Shown here in pieces: positions 33,036-43,623 of a DNA stretch of 64,000 nucleotides. Under the pieces are notes generated by a model. The model saw nothing but the letters and a program-made list of their open reading frames with translations, was not told where the DNA came from and did no database searches. Within the stretch, counting starts at the first letter, position 1; every line of letters begins with the position of its first letter. This DNA is from Acidimicrobiaceae bacterium. Lineage in GTDB: Bacteria; Actinomycetota; Acidimicrobiia; Acidimicrobiales; Ilumatobacteraceae. The stretch covers positions 1 through 64,000 of the forward strand of contig CANFUE010000003.1 of assembly GCA_947450115.1 (NCBI GenBank), in the 5' to 3' direction. Both the position numbers and the translations under genes were made by a program.

Positions 33036-34241
33036 TCAGCCGTTAGCGACGAGCTTGCCCCATTGGTCTGCCAAAACAGTTTTTGCCTTAGCAATTTGAT
33101 CTTGTGTTGGGAATGCAATGGATGCAATGAGCTCTGGAGCAGGAAGGTTCTTCTTCATTTCTTCAGTAACTTTTCCGGCCTTCACGAGTGCGTCGTAACG
33201 TGCAGGAACTGCACCGCCTTCGATGTAGCCGAGTGCACCTTCATCGGAGATGATGTGATCGATCCACAACTTTGCAGCGTTCTGATGGGGGCTAGCTTTT
33301 ACTACGCCTTGTGCGTAGTACCCGCCGTAAACCCCATCGGTAGGAACGTTGATAGCTGCTTCGATGCCGTTCTCGGCAAGCTTTGGAGCAAGACCTGGGT
33401 AGTTATAGGTCCAGTCAATCCAGATTGGAGTTTCGCCCGACAACACAGTCGCCTCGGTGACATCAGTGCCTGTTAAGTTGCCCGACTTTTTCAAGTCTGC
33501 AAAATATTTGATTCCAGGAAGAATGTCATCAAATGAGCCACCATTGGCCAAAGATGCTGCCATGACTGCTGCAAATGCTGCACCGGCTTCGCGTGGGTCG
33601 CCATTCAATGAAACTTGACCCTTGTATTTTGGATCCTTCAAATCAGTAAAAGACTTTGGAGCTTCAGGAACGACTTTGGTGTTTGCACCAATTGCCATGA
33701 TTCCGTAATAAGCAGCAACCCAGTTTCCATTTGGATCTTTCAAAGTGTCAGGAATTTGATCCCACAAGCATGGCTTGTAAGGTTCCCAAAGATTCTCGTC
33801 GGCCACTTGCTGAGCAATCGCTGGGCTTACATCGAGAGTATCTGGCATGTCAGCTTGTCCCGAAAGTGTCTTCACTGCAGTCAATTCATCTGCAGAAGAG
33901 CCATCTGGGTTTGCTACTGGGTTGGCAATTTCAGGGTACTTATCGCGGAAAGCTTGCAAAATACCTTTGTAGTTCGCCCAGTTGTCTGGCAAAGCAATGA
34001 GGTTTACCTTTGCTTCAGTTTTTGCTGCGGTCACAGTTTCTTCTGCTGGGCAATCTGCCGCAACATCGGTGGAATCTGTAGACAGCGTGTCGAGTGTGCT
34101 TTCAATAGTTGCTGTATCAACTGTCGAATCGGCGCCGGATGTGGAACTATCGCTACCGCATGCGCTCAACAATGAACCGGCTATGAGAACCGATGACACT
34201 GCGAGGAGGCGGAGTTTTGGGATGTGGTGGTGTTTTGTCAC
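33036..34241 (-). CDS. phnS: ABC transporter substrate-binding lipoprotein, probable phosphonate importer (PhnS-like)
   Basis: A 401-residue binding protein. The lipobox LLSAC gives a lipid-anchored Cys at about residue 28, then a Ser/Thr/Asp-rich linker. The fold is that of iron/thiamine/2-aminoethylphosphonate binding proteins: VNLIALPDNWANYKGILQAF, GIMAIGANTKVVPEAPKSF, KYKGQVSLNGDPREAG and ETPIWIDWTYNYPG. The start is GTG 34241 with TAAGTT (34248-34253) exactly 6 nt upstream, suggesting a leaderless message. It is first in the cassette. Confidence 0.82.
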   Translation of the reverse strand: MTKHHHIPKLRLLAVSSVLIAGSLLSACGSDSSTSGADSTVDTATIESTLDTLSTDSTDVAADCPAEETVTAAKTEAKVNLIALPDNWANYKGILQAFRDKYPEIANPVANPDGSSADELTAVKTLSGQADMPDTLDVSPAIAQQVADENLWEPYKPCLWDQIPDTLKDPNGNWVAAYYGIMAIGANTKVVPEAPKSFTDLKDPKYKGQVSLNGDPREAGAAFAAVMAASLANGGSFDDILPGIKYFADLKKSGNLTGTDVTEATVLSGETPIWIDWTYNYPGLAPKLAENGIEAAINVPTDGVYGGYYAQGVVKASPHQNAAKLWIDHIISDEGALGYIEGGAVPARYDALVKAGKVTEEMKKNLPAPELIASIAFPTQDQIAKAKTVLADQWGKLVANG

Positions 34242-34247
34242 GAAATA

Positions 34248-34278
34248 AACTTAGAGAATCTAAATTAACTGATTCTCT
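34248..34278 (-). promoter_or_regulatory. Promoter and inverted repeat of the phosphonate cassette
   Basis: On the minus strand the -10-like TAAGTT (34248-34253) is 6 nt before the GTG start. AGAGAATC (34253-34260) and GATTCTCT (34271-34278) form a perfect 8-bp inverted repeat with a 10-nt spacer, covering the -35 to -10 area. A regulator of phosphonate use could bind here. No GTTCACC PHO-box unit was seen. Confidence 0.5.
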
Positions 34279-34330
34279 TGTTCAGGTGAACATAAAGCAA
34301 TTCCTTACTAAAAACTTAACAACAAGAAAA

Positions 34331-34726
34331 TCAGTTCCGCAAGGATTTCCGTTCGCTAATTTGTGCGGCGATGAAGCGCCAACCGACCAAAGTAAATGCA
34401 TTGAATATTGTTGCCACCACAATGAACGCTCCTGCGGTCCCGCGATCAAAAGCGAAGTGACGTAAAAGCATTCCTGCGGTAATGGTGATGAGCCATAGGC
34501 CAACCCCATTGTCAATTTTGCATGGCGCTTTCCATGCGCGAAGAGCGCACCAGCCCACCACGAGCCCAATGAGAAATGGGGCGGCTGTAGAGAAGACGCC
34601 GGCGGTATCTGTGTCGGTGTCGTGATTGCGCGTACCAATGAATATGAAAAGGACGATGAGCGAGACATCAAGCGCAAACGCAAAAATAGGTGTGCGTCGG
34701 TCTTGTGCTGAAGAGTCATTGTTCAT
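34331..34726 (-). CDS. DUF3054 membrane protein
   Basis: A 131-residue protein with four helices. The DUF3054 pattern is visible: RNHDTDTDTAG, APFLIGLVVGWCALRAW, LWLITITAGMLLRHFAFDRG and a final FTLVGWRF. The family is common in Actinobacteria and has no known function. TACGGT is 6 nt before ATG 34726. Confidence 0.85.
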   Translation of the reverse strand: MNNDSSAQDRRTPIFAFALDVSLIVLFIFIGTRNHDTDTDTAGVFSTAAPFLIGLVVGWCALRAWKAPCKIDNGVGLWLITITAGMLLRHFAFDRGTAGAFIVVATIFNAFTLVGWRFIAAQISERKSLRN

Positions 34727-34741
34727 GATGCAACCGTAGCC

Positions 34742-34780
34742 CCAAGATCATTCATCTTGGCGTCACGTTCTAGACGCCAA
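34742..34780. promoter_or_regulatory. Two mutually exclusive hairpins in a divergent intergenic region
   Basis: CCAAGAT (34742-34748) can pair with ATCTTGG (34754-34760), and TTGGCGTC (34757-34764) can pair with GACGCCAA (34773-34780). Both need the TTGG at 34757-34760, so only one can form. They lie between the DUF3054 gene and an MFS gene. They may be overlapping operator sites or a switch in the MFS 5' region. Confidence 0.45.
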
Positions 34781-34832
34781 AGGTTCTCCAAAATCACTCG
34801 TTATTCAAATAGCAATCGGTCACGATAATTAT

Positions 34833-36146
34833 GTGAGCACAACCATGACGGTACCCCCTCGACGTATTCGGTTACTGCGCAGAAGAGCGCAACTTCACAT
34901 TCCGCGCCGGAGCCTCCTTCAATATGCAGATTTTCGACTTGCCGTTATTGGGCAAGTGACGTCACAGGTTGCAGATGCTCTTGGGTCATTGATATTTGCC
35001 CAAGTCCTCTTATTCGCTTCAGAGAATGGTCCAACTCCAAGGCTGCTCATTCAGGCAGTAGTTGCGGCAGCGTTGCCACTCGTTCTTGCGGGGCCAATTG
35101 CTGGGTACGTGGCAGACAAATATGAACGGCGACAAATATTGGTTACCGGGCAAGGTGTCCGTTCGCTTCTGATGCTTGCCGCAGTCTTTGGTGCGTATAT
35201 GCAATCGCAGTTCATGCTGTATGTGCTTTTTGGTTTGTCAATGTGTATCACGCGTATTTTGTACACCGCACGAGCAGCATCTGTACGACACCTTGTGCGC
35301 CAACATGAACTTGTTGCCGCAGACTCTGTGATGTTGATGGCCAGCATGGTGGCGGGAAGCATTGGTGCGGTGAGTGGAGCATTCCTATATCGCTACATTG
35401 GTTTTACTGCGTTTATGGTGAGTGTCTTATTGCATTTTGTTGCGGCGTACGTGTTCGACTCGGTTCGGTCTTGGCTTGGCGGTGGTAACGATTCAGAAAC
35501 CGTTACTTGGTCTGTAGCTTTTCAACAGCTACGCATGGCGAAGACGCGATTCGCAATTACTTCCACTAGCGCGCATCGTTTTTTACTGGGTGTGAGTTTT
35601 GCGGCAATTGCGCTTCTTTTAGATCACCGCGTAGATATCGGAGCATCGGGTTATGCGGTCACTCTGGGTGCTTCAGGGGTTGGTGCATTTGTTGGCACCA
35701 TGACAGCCGAACGCATCAATGAAAAAATGCCACGCAGAACCGTCACGCTTTTGGCGTTTGCCTTTTCAAGCGTGGCAGCTCTTGCTGCTGTTGCCGTCAC
35801 TAGCTTGTTGATTTGCTGTGTATCAGTCGTTGTGATGGCATTTAGTTTTCAAAACTTGCGTGTTTGTTCCGATGCGACAATTCAGGCAAATGCAATGAAG
35901 GGTTCGTGTGGGCGCATTTTTGCAGCGTATGACATGGCCTACAACTTGAGCTTCCTTGTGGGTCTGGTCTCTGGTTTGGCTGCATCAACCATGGTGAATT
36001 CACACACGGTGCTCTCGGTTACTGCATGTACATTTGCTGCGGGTACAACACTCTTTGCGCTGATGCCTCGTTCAGAAAAGAGCGAAGCAGGAAACACAGA
36101 AGTAGTTGATGTTGAAGCGGCTCTTACGCCAAGAACACTTGTTTAG
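34833..36146 (+). CDS. MFS transporter
   Basis: A 437-residue membrane protein with about twelve helices. QYADFRLAVIGQVTSQVADAL is the typical first-helix entry of MFS_3-like exporters, and GPIAGYVADKYERRQILVTG is the loop-2 motif. The C-terminus is soluble. The substrate is unknown. The start is GTG 34833; ATG 34845 is an alternative. Its 3' end overlaps the convergent ino1 gene by 4 bp. Confidence 0.83.
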   Translation: MSTTMTVPPRRIRLLRRRAQLHIPRRSLLQYADFRLAVIGQVTSQVADALGSLIFAQVLLFASENGPTPRLLIQAVVAAALPLVLAGPIAGYVADKYERRQILVTGQGVRSLLMLAAVFGAYMQSQFMLYVLFGLSMCITRILYTARAASVRHLVRQHELVAADSVMLMASMVAGSIGAVSGAFLYRYIGFTAFMVSVLLHFVAAYVFDSVRSWLGGGNDSETVTWSVAFQQLRMAKTRFAITSTSAHRFLLGVSFAAIALLLDHRVDIGASGYAVTLGASGVGAFVGTMTAERINEKMPRRTVTLLAFAFSSVAALAAVAVTSLLICCVSVVVMAFSFQNLRVCSDATIQANAMKGSCGRIFAAYDMAYNLSFLVGLVSGLAASTMVNSHTVLSVTACTFAAGTTLFALMPRSEKSEAGNTEVVDVEAALTPRTLV

Positions 36147-37477
36147 GCTTGGTCGTAATACTCGCGGCCGAGATGCGTAATTTGATCTTCGTTCATGATC
36201 CAGCGCAAGGTGTTGTGCAACTTCTCAAGTTGTACAAACAAGTCATGCTCTGGGTGTAGACCCGGCGCAGTTTGTGGGCTCTTGTAATAGAACGACAACC
36301 ACTCTTGAATGCCACCAAGGCCTGCACGTTGTGCAAGGTCGGAGTACAAGATGAGGTCGAGTGCAAGAGGCGCAGCAAGAATAGAGTCGCGGCACAAGAA
36401 GTCGACCTTGATTTGCATGGGGTAGCCCATCCAGCCAAAGATGTCGATGTTGTCCCAGCCCTCTTTGTTGTCGCCGCGTGGTGGGTAGTAGTTGATGCTC
36501 ACCTTGTGGAACACATTGCCGTACAACTCGGGGTTGTTGGCTGGGTCGAGAATGTCTTCAAGTACACCAAGTTTTGATTCTTCTTTTGTCTTGAAGTTTT
36601 CAGGAGCATCGAGCACTTCACCATCGCGGTTACCCAAGATGTTGGTGCTGTACCAACCAGCAAGACCCAACTGGCGAGCCTTCAACATTGGTGCAAGCAC
36701 TGTTTTCATGAGTGTTTGACCAGTCTTGAAGTCTTTACCAGAGATAGGAATGTTCTTGTCGGTTGCGAATTGGCGTAAGCACGGCATGTCGACTGCAAGG
36801 TTTGGTGAACCATTGGCAAAAGGAACACCTTCGAGCAATGCTGCGTATGCGTACAGCATGGATGGTGCAATCATTTCGTCATTTGCGTCAATTGCTTTTT
36901 CGAAAGATTCGATAGTGGCATGTTGTGGCCCTGGCTCAATATAAATCTCGGTGCTTGCACACCAGATCATGACAACACGATCTACTTTTTTCTCATCGCG
37001 GAAACGGTTGATGTCGGCGCGAATGGCGTTGAGCATGCTGCGCTTGTCGATGGTCTCCATGGTGTGTGTGCCATCGAGATTGCGTGCAAAGCGACGCTCA
37101 AAGGCAGCTTTCATTGGGCGAATATCGCGCAATGTTTCAGAGATTGATTCAATGTGCTTGCCCTGCTCCAAAACTCCAGCGCGTGATGCAGCAACATATG
37201 CGTCGTCGGGGAACACGTCCCAAGCGCCCCACACAATGTCTTCAAGGCGAGCAAGTGGAACGAAATCTTTGACGAGTGGCGTACGACCTTCGGTGCGCTT
37301 ACCAAGACGAATGGTGCCCATTTGGGTCATTGAGCCAATGGGTGTTCCTTGACCACGCTTGGCGAGTTCAACACCTGCAATGAGGGTGGAGGCAACGGCG
37401 CCGAGGCCAACGGTGAGCACACCGAGTTTGCCTTCGGCGGGTGCAACGCTGGTGGGGGAAGGGGTGGGGCTAGACAT
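36143..37477 (-). CDS. ino1: Inositol-3-phosphate synthase
   Basis: A 444-residue enzyme converting glucose 6-phosphate to 1L-myo-inositol 1-phosphate with NAD as cofactor. GVLTVGLGAVASTLIAG is the NAD-binding start, SMTQMGTIRLGKR, NGSPNLAVDMP, SGKDFKTGQTLMKTVLAPML and KVSINYYPPRGDNKEGWDNI belong to the family core. In Actinobacteria inositol is needed for phosphatidylinositol and mycothiol. ATG 37477 has a Shine-Dalgarno (AAGGAG). Confidence 0.95.
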   Translation of the reverse strand: MSSPTPSPTSVAPAEGKLGVLTVGLGAVASTLIAGVELAKRGQGTPIGSMTQMGTIRLGKRTEGRTPLVKDFVPLARLEDIVWGAWDVFPDDAYVAASRAGVLEQGKHIESISETLRDIRPMKAAFERRFARNLDGTHTMETIDKRSMLNAIRADINRFRDEKKVDRVVMIWCASTEIYIEPGPQHATIESFEKAIDANDEMIAPSMLYAYAALLEGVPFANGSPNLAVDMPCLRQFATDKNIPISGKDFKTGQTLMKTVLAPMLKARQLGLAGWYSTNILGNRDGEVLDAPENFKTKEESKLGVLEDILDPANNPELYGNVFHKVSINYYPPRGDNKEGWDNIDIFGWMGYPMQIKVDFLCRDSILAAPLALDLILYSDLAQRAGLGGIQEWLSFYYKSPQTAPGLHPEHDLFVQLEKLHNTLRWIMNEDQITHLGREYYDQA

Positions 37478-37562
37478 GAATGGGTACTCCTTGGGCTCAT
37501 AGGCATGACGAGAGCCGCGACTGATAAGGCTAGAGCCTCCGAGGGTCGCCTACCATCTTCGT

Positions 37563-38459
37563 ATGACAACAGTTCCTGGCACCTCCCACCAGCCGGAAGG
37601 CCAAAAACCACTCATCATGGATGGAAACGCCCTGCGTGACCTCATTGTGGGGCAAATCGGGGCCCGTGTGGCTGCCGCTGGGAGCCCGCACATCTGCCTG
37701 GCCACCGTCCTTATTGGTGAAGACGGCCCAAGCCAGACCTATGTTCGCAACAAGCACAAGTTTGCCGCCAAAGCAGGCTTAGTGAGCCGTAACGAAACCT
37801 TGCCCGCCAACTGCACCCAAGCCGAGGCTGAAGCACTGGTGGCATCTCTCGCGGCCGACCCAACGGTGCACGGCATCTTGGTGCAACAACCCTTGCCGAG
37901 CCACCTCAATAACGATGCCGTGTTGGCACTCTTGCCGGCGGATAAAGATGTTGATGGCCTGACAGCAGAATCACTCGGGCGTTTGGTGCGTGGCGAGCCA
38001 GGTCTGGTGCCGTGTACTCCTCTCGGTGTGCTGCGTTTGCTCGAGCACTATGGCATTGCCACTGCCGGCAAACATGCGGTCATTGTGGGTCGCAGCACAT
38101 TAGTGGGAACACCATTAGCAATTTTGTTGTCACGTAAAGGTGTCGACGCCACGGCAACTATTGCGCATAGCCGTACCAATAACTTGGCAGAACTGTGTCG
38201 CTCGGCCGACATTGTGATTGGCGCAAGTGGACAAGCAGGGATGATTGGCAAAGACCACTGCAAGCCTGGCGCAACTCTCATCGACGTGGGTATTTCACGA
38301 ACCGAAAAAGGAATTGTGGGCGATATCGATTTCGAAGCTGTGCAAAATATTGCAGGGGCTATTACGCCAATGCCGGGTGGAACAGGCCCCATGACCATTG
38401 CGTGCTTGTTAGAAAATACTTTGACAGCAGCTGCACTGCAAGGTGTCAAAATTTCGTAG
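37563..38459 (+). CDS. folD: Bifunctional methylenetetrahydrofolate dehydrogenase/cyclohydrolase FolD
   Basis: A 298-residue enzyme of one-carbon metabolism. The catalytic Lys is in YVRNKHKFAAKAG, with HGILVQQPLP and DKDVDGLT in the active site; the NADP domain has VIVGRSTLVGTPLAILL, and the end carries TPMPGGTGPMTIACLLENT. TACCAT is exactly 6 nt before ATG 37563, so the message is probably leaderless. The first 250 bp are more GC-rich than its neighbours. Confidence 0.95.
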   Translation: MTTVPGTSHQPEGQKPLIMDGNALRDLIVGQIGARVAAAGSPHICLATVLIGEDGPSQTYVRNKHKFAAKAGLVSRNETLPANCTQAEAEALVASLAADPTVHGILVQQPLPSHLNNDAVLALLPADKDVDGLTAESLGRLVRGEPGLVPCTPLGVLRLLEHYGIATAGKHAVIVGRSTLVGTPLAILLSRKGVDATATIAHSRTNNLAELCRSADIVIGASGQAGMIGKDHCKPGATLIDVGISRTEKGIVGDIDFEAVQNIAGAITPMPGGTGPMTIACLLENTLTAAALQGVKIS

Positions 38460-39059
38460 TTAAGAATTTGCTAACTGGGTCATTGCTAAATTGTGCAAGT
38501 GACCACGTGTGGCTGCGCGCGATAAACCATGTTGGCTTGTGAATTGATTCCACGTTTCAAAGGAAAGACACACTTCAAGTTGCAACAGCATTTGTTCGTT
38601 GCCATTGAGTTCTGGTGCAAAGCTCTGCAGAATTTGCTCACGTTGAGCGCGGTGTAAATAAGTCAATGCGCGACGAATGGTATGTGAAGTTTTGACGCCA
38701 CGGTATGTGCCCATGCTGCGCCGCAACGGTGCTGCAATAGCAAACATGGAGTCACGACTTTCAATTAATTTTTCGATGCGCTCATTCAGTGGAATTTCCG
38801 TGTTGATGGGCTCAAGAAACGGTGAAATACGCTCGTGCTGGCGGGTGATGAGTTCACTATAAACCGCTTCAATATCGTCAAAATGTTGAAATACTGAGCG
38901 TAGAGACACATTTGCCCGCTCAGCAATGTCGCGTCCGCTGGGGTTCTCTGCGCCGTCGGCTAATAGTTCGTATAGAGCATCGGCGATAGAGGAACGCGTA
39001 CGCTCACCGCGCGCAATGCGGCCGTCGCTTGAAGAAACATTATTTTCTGAAGTAGACAT
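38460..39059 (-). CDS. TetR-family transcriptional regulator
   Basis: A 199-residue regulator: N-terminal helix-turn-helix ADGAENPSGRDIAERANVSL then RSVFQHFDDIEAVYSEL, and a helical ligand-binding C-terminal domain. It is just downstream of the haloalkane dehalogenase gene with an overlap or 2-nt gap (TAGTGATG; ATG 39059, GTG 39062 possible), so it may regulate that gene. It converges with folD with no gap. Confidence 0.82.
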   Translation of the reverse strand: MSTSENNVSSSDGRIARGERTRSSIADALYELLADGAENPSGRDIAERANVSLRSVFQHFDDIEAVYSELITRQHERISPFLEPINTEIPLNERIEKLIESRDSMFAIAAPLRRSMGTYRGVKTSHTIRRALTYLHRAQREQILQSFAPELNGNEQMLLQLEVCLSFETWNQFTSQHGLSRAATRGHLHNLAMTQLANS

Positions 39060-39061
39060 CA

Positions 39062-39991
39062 CTACCTGGGGTTAGATGCAATAAACATGTTGACAATTGC
39101 GGCAAGTTCTTCACCTTTGTCTTCTTGAATGAAATGTCCGCCGCCGGTAATGATGGTGTGGGCTTGACCTTCGCAACCAGGAATCAGTTTTTTGAAATGC
39201 TTTTCTGAACCACCGGTAATGGCATCGCTATCGCCAAATGCGGTGAGGAATGGTTTTGTGTAAGTACTGAGTACTTCCCATGCAGCACGGTTGGCAGGAG
39301 CCGATGGGTCATTGGGGTCACTAGGTACAAGCGTGGGGAAGATGCGTGCTCCGGCTTTGTATGAGTCGTCGGGGAACGGAGCATCGTATGCGGCAACATT
39401 TTCTTCACCGATGGGGCGTTGTGCGCAACCGCCTTGCACAATGTTGCCCACATTGAAGTCGGGCGTTGTTTGGCTGTATGTGCGCCATGCGCGAAAAGCT
39501 TCGCCAGGGTCACGGTCGCCTGTAGGGAGAAAAGTATTGGCGGTGACGACGCGTGCAAAGCGTTCGGGGAATTGTGCAACGAGTCGTAGTCCAATGAGCC
39601 CGCCCCAGTCTTGGCACACCAAGGTGAGATTGTTGAGATCATTCGATGTGAGCCACTGCGCCATCCAGTCGACATGACGTTGGTAGGTGTAGTCGGTCAT
39701 TGCGGTGGGTTTGTCGCTACGACCAAAGCCCACGAGGTCGGGGGCAACAACGCGGTGTCCGGCTGCGGTAAAGACAGGAATCATTTTGCGGTAGAGGTAA
39801 CTCCAGGTGGGTTCGCCGTGCATGCACAAGATGGTTTCGGCAGCGGGGTCAGAAGCGCTCGCTCCTTCATCAATGTGATGAACGCGCAGAGTTCCCGAGC
39901 CATCACCACGGGCAACGTCGGTATAGCGCGGGGTATATGGCCATGCGGTTAAACCTGAAAAGCGGTCGTCGGGTGTGCGGATAATGTCCAT
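39062..39991 (-). CDS. Haloalkane dehalogenase (alpha/beta hydrolase)
   Basis: A 309-residue alpha/beta hydrolase of the DhlA type. LCMHGEPTWSYLYRKMIP has the oxyanion Glu and halide-binding Trp, CQDWGGLIGLRL carries the Asp nucleophile, AFGDSDAITGG the acid region and GGGHFIQEDKG the catalytic His. Such enzymes convert haloalkanes to alcohols, although some members act on epoxides or other esters. ATG 39991 has a Shine-Dalgarno (GAGGG). A TetR gene follows directly. Confidence 0.85.
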   Translation of the reverse strand: MDIIRTPDDRFSGLTAWPYTPRYTDVARGDGSGTLRVHHIDEGASASDPAAETILCMHGEPTWSYLYRKMIPVFTAAGHRVVAPDLVGFGRSDKPTAMTDYTYQRHVDWMAQWLTSNDLNNLTLVCQDWGGLIGLRLVAQFPERFARVVTANTFLPTGDRDPGEAFRAWRTYSQTTPDFNVGNIVQGGCAQRPIGEENVAAYDAPFPDDSYKAGARIFPTLVPSDPNDPSAPANRAAWEVLSTYTKPFLTAFGDSDAITGGSEKHFKKLIPGCEGQAHTIITGGGHFIQEDKGEELAAIVNMFIASNPR

Positions 39992-40070
39992 GGTTCCCTC
40001 TATTTTCAACAGTGAATGTTTTTGCACCCTAAGTGCAAATACCCGCCCCGTCAAGATCTTGAAGCGGGGG

Positions 40071-40099
40071 TTGTCAAGGCGACTTTGGCGTGGCAGACT
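40071..40099 (+). promoter_or_regulatory. Promoter of the ilv leader
   Basis: TTGTCA (40071-40076) and CAGACT (40094-40099) with a 17-nt spacer. The first base of the leader peptide GTG (40106) is 6 nt after the -10, so the transcript probably starts at the start codon. Confidence 0.65.
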
Positions 40100-40105
40100 T
40101 CCCCC

Positions 40106-40153
40106 GTGCGTATTTCGTCAACTTCCGTTCTTGTGGTGGTCGTCGTCGTGTAG
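40106..40153 (+). CDS. ilvL: Val-rich leader peptide of the ilvBNC operon
   Basis: A short reading frame (15 codons plus TAG) of sequence MRISSTSVLVVVVVV. It has one Ile, one Leu and seven Val, the products of the operon it precedes. The next hairpin begins at its stop codon. Leader peptides rich in the end products are the hallmark of transcription attenuation; Corynebacterium ilvBNC has a comparable one. The start is GTG, 6 nt after a -10 hexamer, with no Shine-Dalgarno. Confidence 0.8.
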   Translation: MRISSTSVLVVVVVV

Positions 40154-40207
40154 GCACGCGTCACATATCACGCGTGCCGCCAAGCCTCCCAGATGGGGGG
40201 CTTTTTT
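40153..40207 (+). terminator. ilvBNC attenuator (pause hairpin plus terminator)
   Basis: GGCACGCGT (40153-40161) pairs perfectly with ACGCGTGCC (40170-40178). Directly after, AAGCCTCCC (40182-40190) pairs with GGGGGGCTT (40195-40203, one G-U pair) and is followed by TTTT. This is a classical attenuator behind a leader peptide. An antiterminator pairing (perhaps GGTGG of the Val codons with CCGCC) is not certain. Confidence 0.8.
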
Positions 40208-40308
40208 GTTGCTCAAAACGCAACGTGCATGCCTGAATGGGGCGAAAGAAGTGGTCTGAATTTTCCCGAAGTGAATACGAAAAAGAACGAGTGATACAGG
40301 AGAGTCAA

Positions 40309-42053
40309 ATGAAAATCACAGGAGCTGAAGCGCTCATCAAAGCGCTCGAGATGGAAAGTGTCGACGTCATGTTCGGCTATCCGGGCGGCTGTATTTTGCC
40401 GGCCTACGACCCTCTCTTGAAGTCATCTATTCGCCACATTTTGGTGCGCCATGAACAAGGTGCTGGGCACATGGCCGAAGGCTATGCCCACGTCACTGGT
40501 CGCCCCGGCGTTGCCATGGTCACCAGTGGTCCTGCTGCTACCAACTTGGTCACGCCTCTGTGCGATGCGTATATGGACTCCATTCCTATGGTTGCGATTA
40601 CTGGACAAGTTTCAACAACTGCAATTGGTACCGATGCTTTTCAAGAATGCGACACCGTTGGTATTACGCGCAGTATTACAAAGCACAACGAATTGGTGAT
40701 GAGTGCGGAAGATCTTCCCCTTGCCATTCGTCAAGCATTTCATATTGCAACAACAGGCCGACCCGGCCCTGTACTCATCGATGTTCCTAAAGATGTTTTG
40801 CAAAACTCCATGACATGGCATTGGCCAACTGATGAAGAAGTGCAAGCAAGTCTTCCTGGATATCACCCCACCACAAAAGGTCATCCGCGAATGATCAAAG
40901 AAGCAGCGAAGTTGATGCTCACCGCAGAACGACCTGTCTTGTATTTAGGTGGCGGTGTTTTGAAATCGCGCGCGGCTGAAGTTGTTCGCGAAATTGCCGA
41001 GTTGTTGAACATTCCTGTTGTTACAACACTCATGGCTCGCGGCGCATTCCCCGATAGTCACCCGTTGTGCTTGGGTATGCCAGGCATGCACGGAACAGCT
41101 GCTGCTGTTACCGCAATGCAGAAAAGTGATTTGCTCATTGCGTTAGGTGCACGTTTCGACGACCGTGTAACGGGCAAAGTTTCCGCATTTGCACAAGAAG
41201 CAAAAATCATTCATGTCGATATTGACCCGGCAGAACAAGGCAAAGTACGCCGCCCCGACGTTCCTATTGTTGGCGATTGCAAGCTTGTCAGCATTGAAAT
41301 TTTGAAGGCACTACGTGAACTTCTTGATGGTGGCGAAGTACAGGCCGACATCGCTCCATGGCGTAGCCGTTGCAGCGGATGGCAAGAGCAGTTCCCCTTG
41401 TCGTACGAGCCAAGCGCACCTGGTGCAGCATTGAAGCCACAGTTTTGCTTAGAGCAAATTCGCGACCATGCACCAGAAGGAACCATCTTGGTTTCCGGTG
41501 TTGGGCAGCACCAGATGTGGTCGAGCCAGTACTGGCATTTCGATGAACCATATACATGGGTCAACTCAGGTGGGCTCGGAACGATGGGCTTCTCGGTACC
41601 AGCTGCAATTGGCGCAAAAGTTGGGCGCCCCGACAAAACCGTTTGGGCAATTGACGGCGATGGTTGTTTCCAAATGACCGCGCAAGAACTCATCACGGCT
41701 TCCATCAGTAAAATTCCTATCAAGGTTGGAATTTTGAACAACTCATATTTAGGCATGGTGCGCCAGTGGCAAGAGATGTTCTACGGCGAGCGTTACAGCG
41801 AAGTTGATTTGGGTGGTGGCGTTCCCGACTTTGTGAAGTGGGCAGAAGCCATGGGTTGTGTTGGTATTCGTGTTGACTCACCTGAAGAAGTTGCGCCAGC
41901 AATTGAGCGAGCCAACAGCATTAACGACCGACCCGTTGTTGTTGATTTCCGTGTTGAAGAATTTGAAAAAGTGTTTCCAATGGTTGCTGCGGGTGCAAGC
42001 AATGACGACATCATCTTGCAGCCTTCACAAAACGAGCGTCGGGAGTATCTACG

Positions 42054-42057
<4 letters not shown>
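40309..42057 (+). CDS. ilvB: Acetolactate synthase large subunit
   Basis: A 582-residue TPP enzyme making acetolactate or acetohydroxybutyrate, the first common step to Val, Leu and Ile. [13 protein letters not shown] and [13 protein letters not shown] are in the Pyr domain; the PP domain has the TPP motif starting [12 protein letters not shown] and ending [15 protein letters not shown] 40309 has a good Shine-Dalgarno (CAGGAGA). It overlaps ilvN by 4 bp. Confidence 0.96.
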
Positions 42058-43621
<1,564 letters not shown>

Positions 43622-43623
43622 GT

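Noticed and set aside
40237-40308. Longer N-terminus of IlvB from 40237
   Set aside because: The added residues are unlike IlvB, and a clear Shine-Dalgarno lies before ATG 40309.
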